From contig NXFV01000606.1 of NCBI GenBank assembly GCA_002803225.1, forward strand, positions 1-47,707: a DNA stretch of 47,707 nucleotides, in the 5' to 3' direction. Position 1 is the stretch's first letter. Each line of letters starts with the position of its first letter. Source of the stretch: Gamarada debralockiae (lineage: Eukaryota > Ascomycota > Leotiomycetes > Helotiales > Hyphodiscaceae). The translations under genes and the position numbers were made by a program. Below the pieces are notes generated by a model. It was not told where the DNA came from, ran no database searches, and saw nothing but the letters and a program-made list of their open reading frames with translations. Shown piece by piece: positions 43,380 through 47,707 of this stretch.

Positions 43380-43646
43380 CTAGTGACGGAAGACATTCCC
43401 TTTCTTAACATCAAAAACACTCCTCTTGATACCAATGCCAATGATACGGCGGAATCAGATAATTCTTCTCAACGGGGACGTCTTCCATTGTGCAACGTTC
43501 TTGATCACTTGTACTTCGAGCACGGAATGTCCTTCGGGTGGGAGGAGCCATGTGCTTGTCCTCGCACCGTCACAGACGGCCAGGGTGGAATTTTGGGATG
43601 TTAGAGTGCGTTTGATGTTGAGCGTCATTTTGAAGGATGTGAGCAA
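43380..43646 (-). pseudogene. Truncated, frameshifted cupin-domain gene
   Basis: Three frames in succession give one cupin-like protein. The first, from 43646 or the inner Met at 43628, reads IKRTLTSQNSTLAV and TSTWLLPPEGHSVLEVQV. The second, about 43488-43411, reads VEKNYLIPPYHWHWYQEECF, the cupin motif-1 metal site (H-W-H and E). The third reads FDVKKGNVF to a TAG at 43382-43380. Two frame changes and loss of the rest of the barrel mean no functional product is likely. Fungal single-domain cupins with PPYHWHWYQEE are the family I recognise. An alternative is sequence error at both joints, but the missing second cupin motif argues for a true pseudogene. Confidence 0.6.
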
Positions 43647-43899
43647 ATGATTGGGAATTGTAGGGGAATTGACTTTGAGGTGTGGCAGCGCACTGTTTGC
43701 AGCCGAGCTTTTTTTTGGAGCTTTGAGATCACTAGCCCAAAGTGCAGTGGCAGGTTGGGTATGTTGTATAGCCTCAATTGAATTGTTTCCTCACTCAGGA
43801 ATAGGTCAATCACAATTAATGGAAAGTAGAGTTGTAAAATCATCGTTCTATTTTGTTTTACCGTGACCTAAGAAGATGATCCATCATGAAATACGGTTC

Positions 43900-45397
43900 C
43901 TATGAGATGGTCTTCTCAACCATCGTAATGCCATACTTCTTCAACTCAGCCATCAGAGGATCATTGATCTTGGAGGACATGGGTGCAAGTATTCCCTTCT
44001 CAGAGATCGTCCCGTCAAGCACCTGCTTAACAGCCACACCACAAGGAACACCTACCAACTTGGCCATAGCAGAGTAACCCTTCGGATCACCATACTCAAC
44101 CAAAGTCGAAGTTCGCGTCTCCTTCTTGCCATCCTTGTACTCAATCTCAAATTTGTGCTGTAGCATGACGAAATCCCGCTCGCCTTCCTCGTATTGCATC
44201 TTCTTCTCGAGTGTTGCGCAGAGGGTGTCCAATGGGTTACCGCGGGGAATGATCATCTCGTCGGAGAAGATACCAACCCAGCGAAGACCGCTCATGATTC
44301 GCTCTTTCTCTTCTGTGTCGGTAAATTTGGCCTTAGATGCGATCGCCCATTTGAGATCTGCCTCGCTGGATGATGACGCGGTCAGAATCTTCTGGGTGGC
44401 CTCCTTCCATGGGATTGGCTCTTTCAAGAAATCTCGTGCCTCATCGCTCAAGAATCCCATATCAACTAAAACACGGACGAATTCTGGGAAGCCTTGATAT
44501 CTCAGAGTTCCTCTCACGAGGGTTTGACTTTCTGGGATGTTGTACCGTTCCCTGTATGGTATTGAATCTCTGTTGGGGTATGCAACGAATGCGTAGCCAG
44601 GATAGATGAAGTATGGCTTAGCCGTACCCATCAATTGCGGGCCCGCAATATCCACAACCTTTCCATCCTTGTAGTATCTCGCCGGATTTCTCAATGCCAA
44701 CAAAACACCTCTGGACGACCAAGAGAATTTGTAACCCAAAGGATTGTCCGACGCCTCAGGCGCTGGCAATCCTCCACACATGGATACGAAGCTTGTAATC
44801 TTTCCACCAGCCTTGTGTACCTCTTCGATGGTCTTGATTGCGTATAAATGGTCGATCCCAGGATCGAGCTGCTGAATTAGTACCTTATATTTTAAGAGGC
44901 TTGTGCAATGTTTACAACTTACACCAATCTCGTTCATGACTGTGATGCCGGCCTTCTTGGCTTCCTCCTCCAATTCGAGCATGGCGGGGGAGACGTAGGA
45001 GGTTGTGACGACATTCTTCTTGTTTCGGATCGCGGACTTGATGACGGTTGCGTGAAAGGTGTAGGGGATCAAGCTAACGACCAGATCGTTCTTTGCTACT
45101 TCTGCGTCGAGGGCTTTGTCGTCTGTGACGTCGAGGGAGAGGGGGTTGGCATTTTTGACTCCCGCGGAGAGCCCCTTGGCACTTTCGAGGGTTCTGCATG
45201 CTAGAAACTTATCAGCTTGAGGTCTTCGTAGATTTTTCAGAGTGGAATATACCAACAGAAACCTCAATTCCTGCATCACTGAGAATGTCAAGGGTTGGGC
45301 GCACCACGAACCCTGCGCCAAGTACAAGCACTTTCCTGCTGAATTGTTAGACATTGAATAGAATTGAGTGTGTAGGAACTCACTTTGGTCCTGCCAT
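43900..45397 (-). CDS. LYS9: Saccharopine dehydrogenase (NADP+, L-glutamate-forming)
   Basis: Exons 45397-45384 (14 nt), 45335-45253, 45200-44923 and 44868-43900; introns of 48, 52 and 54 nt; 447 aa. Saccharopine reductase forms saccharopine from alpha-aminoadipate semialdehyde and glutamate in the fungal lysine pathway; cytosolic. Start MAGPKKVLVLGAGFVVRP gives the Rossmann GxGxxV/G loop. Then VSVACRTLESAK, SLIPYTFHATVIKSAI, the active-site region GITVMNEIG joined to LDPGIDHLYAI, FVSMCGGLPAPEASDNPLGYKFSWSSRG, and GTLRYQGFPE. Joining at exact family blocks confirms all three introns. The third intron is a multiple of three with no in-frame stop, so retention would insert 18 residues at the active site. 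It is divergent from DER1. Confidence 0.96.
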
Positions 45398-45691
45398 GGT
45401 TGCAATGTTGCAATCTCGGAGTGAAATAATTTTGGTCTTCTTTGGTAGAAATAATATATTGCGAGTTGACTAGCCCTAACTGTTGCTTAGTTGCTCAACC
45501 CAACTAATACTGGCAACAAAATGCATGGTGGGGTCAAACACCGGCATCGGACGCGTGGGTTGGCGCTAGGGAAATGCTGACTAAGCAGCCGAAGAAGACA
45601 CTTTCGAAATTCAATGCGCCTCGTCTTCCCTCTCTTCACCTCGCGAGCTTCCAAAGCTTCGTTGCCAAACTATCAACGCTCCCCAATAATC
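45398..45691. promoter_or_regulatory. Divergent promoter LYS9 / DER1
   Basis: 294 bp between the two ATGs. A tgactaa word near 45579 differs by one base from the Gcn4/CpcA consensus TGACTCA that governs amino-acid genes; this is only suggestive. Confidence 0.4.
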
Positions 45692-46887
45692 ATGTCTGCT
45701 ATGGATGTCTTCTGGGCAGCTCCGCCCATTTCAAGGTATGTCTTTATTGGCTTCCATGTACATTGATGCTGATGCTGATGGCAGAGTAGGACTTTGGCTG
45801 CCGGTGCCCTGAGTCTCTCCATTCTTGTCTACACACGAATGTTGCCAGCATACTACGTTTTCTTCTACCTACCGGCTTTCTTAAAGCTTCCTCCACAAAT
45901 ATGGCGTCTCTTCACGCCGTTCCTCGTCACTGGGCCTGATCTCGGAATCCTCTTCGATACATACTTTTGTGAGCAGAACACGTATTTGAAGGCCCACAAC
46001 AGCTCGCTGACTCGACTACAGTGTATACGTATGGAAGCAAGCTCGAGACAGCGTCCCCGAGATTCTCCCAGCCAGGAGACTTCTTCACATACATCGTGTT
46101 CGTTTGCGTCACAATTTTGGTAGGCCTTTTTTGTTTATTTTCGCATCTATTCCTTTGGCACCTCACATTATCTGCCCGCGTTGTGCAATGCTCCCAACAA
46201 CTGCGGTTCCTGGAGATGAGGAAGATTACCCCTGCACTTCGGCTGGTCCGTCATTCGCAATCAATCCAAAGGGCCAGTCCGCGGTGTAGGCATGGTGGGA
46301 AGTTCCTTTGAGAAAACTCGTGTCGATTCTTCTACTTCACTCGGGTGGTTGTGACTCCCTACATTTCATTCTCGACATGTCTTCGTTTTGCTGGATGCAA
46401 GAGACTGAAGTCATCTAACAAAACTTAGGGTCTAAACATACTCATCACTGGCGGCGTTATCTTTACCTCAGCGCTTGTGTTGGCTTTCGCATACACCTCC
46501 TGCCAGGATGACCGAGGACAGAAAGCTACCTTCTTCGTCATCACGATACCTGCACAATGGATACCATACGCCATGCTTCTCATGACGTTTGTGATGGCTG
46601 GTCCAGGAGCAGCGAAGATCCAAGCTACCGGTCTCATTGCAGCACATCTCCATGACTTCCTTTCCCGTCTTTGGCCGACATTTGGCGGAGGTAGAAACCT
46701 GGTACCAACACCGGCCTTTGTCAGAAGGATGTTCCAATCCACGGAAGCTACGATCACGAATCGGGCGTACGGCACTGCATTCACACCAGCTCAAAGAGCA
46801 CCCTCGGCTTCCGCGTCGGGATCTGGTGGGGTGTTGCCAGAGTCGTGGCGGAACAGGGGGACGGGGCACAGGCTTGGAGGAGACTAG
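45692..46887 (+). CDS. DER1: Derlin-family ER protein (Der1)
   Basis: Exons 45692-45735, 45790-45968, 46022-46119 and 46429-46887; introns of 54, 53 and 309 nt; 259 aa. Derlins are multi-pass ER membrane pseudoproteases that help retrotranslocate misfolded proteins in ERAD. Seen: the N-terminal APPISRTLAAGA helix; WRLFTPFLVTGPDLGILFDTYFLYTYGSKLE, the conserved Derlin/rhomboid-like block; FFTYIVFVCVTIL; LITGGVIFTSALVLAFAYT; a helical pair around IPAQWIPYAMLLMTFVMAG; HLHDFLSRLWPTFGGGR; and a Ser/Gly-rich cytosolic C-terminus. There is no SHP box like that of Dfm1 in the tail, so Der1 is preferred. Intron 3 is unusually long. Confidence 0.92.
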
Positions 46888-47457
46888 CTACTGTAGGGTG
46901 CTTGAAAAATGCATGGGATACTTCAATCAAATTATGGGTTATGAATCTGCTCTGCTTCCAACCTCATCGGCCACCACCATGATTCCTCAACTATAAGAAG
47001 AGCATGCATGATTAAACGAGCCTGGACTTCCATCAATTGAATTTGTGTCAACTGAAACCATAAGTACATATCTCGCTTCCCAAGTGGAAGTAGCCATCCA
47101 AATTTGGGAAGTCGAGTTGCACAACACACGTGCGTTCTCGCCATTCTTATCCAAGTGGGACGATCAACAACCTCGTCATCAAATCACGCGGCGTCTCTCT
47201 GGACCTTTATTCATCATGAAAGGTCGCGAACTTTATTTTGCTGCATCCCGTGCTAAAATTGCCGCCACCAAGAAGAGGAGAATGCCGCAACAACGGCTCT
47301 CTGAACAGCCAGTGAAGCGACGCAGCGGTCTAAGAAACAACCTTCGATAAAATTCGGGTCTTCTTTCACTCGTCCAATTTCGGTATAGAGAAACCTGAGA
47401 AGTGCTCGTAAGCTCAAAGCACCTCCTTCTCCACCTGCTGGTGAAGCGACATAGTAG
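46888..47457. other. Downstream of DER1, degenerate sequence
   Basis: Contains a plus ORF (47045-47350, Arg/Lys-rich C-terminus) that I do not recognise, and the first copy of an imperfect ~39-bp repeat at 47312 whose second copy starts at 47441 (129-bp period). Confidence 0.45.
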
Positions 47458-47479
47458 TCTACAAAACAACCTTCGTCAA
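47312..47479 (+). repeat. Imperfect direct repeat, ~39 bp at 129-bp spacing
   Basis: gtgaagcgacgcagcggtct at 47312 and gtgaagcgacatagtagtct at 47441 begin two copies that continue alike through aaacaaccttcg. The 129-bp spacing is 43 codons; in the shared frame the copies read EATQRSKKQPS and EAT-stop-stop-STKQPS. Confidence 0.75.
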
Positions 47480-47707
47480 CACCGTCGAAAACTTATCTTG
47501 AAAGGCATCATTTCAAACCAGATTCAGTGAGGCGCCATTATGGCATCCGTCAACTTGACTTAATCGCTTTACAAAGGAAACAGCCTACCTTAAGCGGTGT
47601 GAAGACGCAGTCTCCAAGTGTTCGTCCGGTCAAAATAGCGAAGCTTTCAAGAGAAAGTGTTGAACTCGGTATCGCTTTCAGTCAACTTTTCAAAAAAAAA
47701 AAAAAAA
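47458..47707 (+). pseudogene. Partial coding-like frame running off the window end
   Basis: After two adjacent TAG stops at 47452-47457, one frame stays open for 83 codons to the window edge. It is basic and protein-like (TYLERHHFKPDSVRRHYGIR; SVRPVKIAKLSRESVELG). The same frame upstream carries the repeat at 47312 with further stops. It is probably a decayed repeat-containing gene, or an exon continuing outside; the family is unknown. Confidence 0.3.
47692..47707. repeat. Poly-A run at window edge
   Basis: Sixteen A residues end the window. The run may mark an assembly break or simply continue beyond it. Confidence 0.9.

Noticed and set aside
1..47707. tRNA, rRNA and CRISPR content
   Set aside because: No B-box-like ggttcgaatcc words, rRNA stretches or regularly spaced short repeats with unique spacers were seen by eye; a tRNAscan or Infernal run would be decisive.

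Overview
The window is about 47.7 kb of nuclear DNA from a filamentous ascomycete fungus. The evidence is short introns (mostly 42-110 nt, GTRAGT-type donors, CTRAC/CTAAT branch sites, YAG acceptors), fungal orthologues throughout (Pol alpha, LSG1, LTV1, SAC3, CBF5, NTA1, saccharopine reductase, Derlin), and a transposon relic whose stops fit RIP-type C-to-T change. A Leotiomycete-like species is my impression only. No tRNA, rRNA, CRISPR or bacterial feature was seen. All gene models below were joined by eye; every multi-exon CDS sums to a whole number of codons.

Layout. 1-1.4 kb: transposon debris, with a Tc1/mariner-type transposase C-terminus, palindromic repeats and a small Cys-rich ORF. 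1.4-4.1 kb: no recognised gene, apart from an orphan repeat ORF (2922-3859) that changes frame. 4.1-18.7 kb: a dense conserved block with a mitochondrial PPR protein (-), diverging from DNA polymerase alpha POL1 (+), then RBG1/DRG1 GTPase (+), a SPO12-family protein (-), an acyl-CoA dehydrogenase (-) and a small secreted Cys protein (-). 18.7-29.4 kb: LSG1 (-) and LTV1 (+) share a 270-bp divergent promoter, followed by SAC3 (+) and CBF5 (+). These act in 60S maturation, 40S maturation, mRNA export and rRNA pseudouridylation. 29.4-39 kb: gene-poor, holding a convergent pair of paralogous Cys-rich single-pass membrane proteins (31784-33337 + and 34105-36161 -). 39-47.7 kb: the N-terminal amidase NTA1 (-), a stretch with decayed coding sequence including a broken cupin gene, saccharopine reductase LYS9 (-) diverging from Derlin DER1 (+), and a degenerate repeat-coding tail ending in a 16-A run at the window edge.

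How the genes relate. LSG1, LTV1, SAC3 and CBF5 cover nucleolar modification, both subunit maturation routes and nuclear export, so the block is a plausible co-regulated ribosome-biogenesis neighbourhood. POL1 carries a duplicated cluster of four TCGCGT boxes, consistent with S-phase control. The best candidate for something new is the inverted pair of membrane proteins: they share an ectodomain Cys pattern and two intron positions, but have unrelated basic, disordered cytoplasmic tails. This would suit a cell-surface sensor or wall-anchored family; I cannot assign a function from sequence alone.
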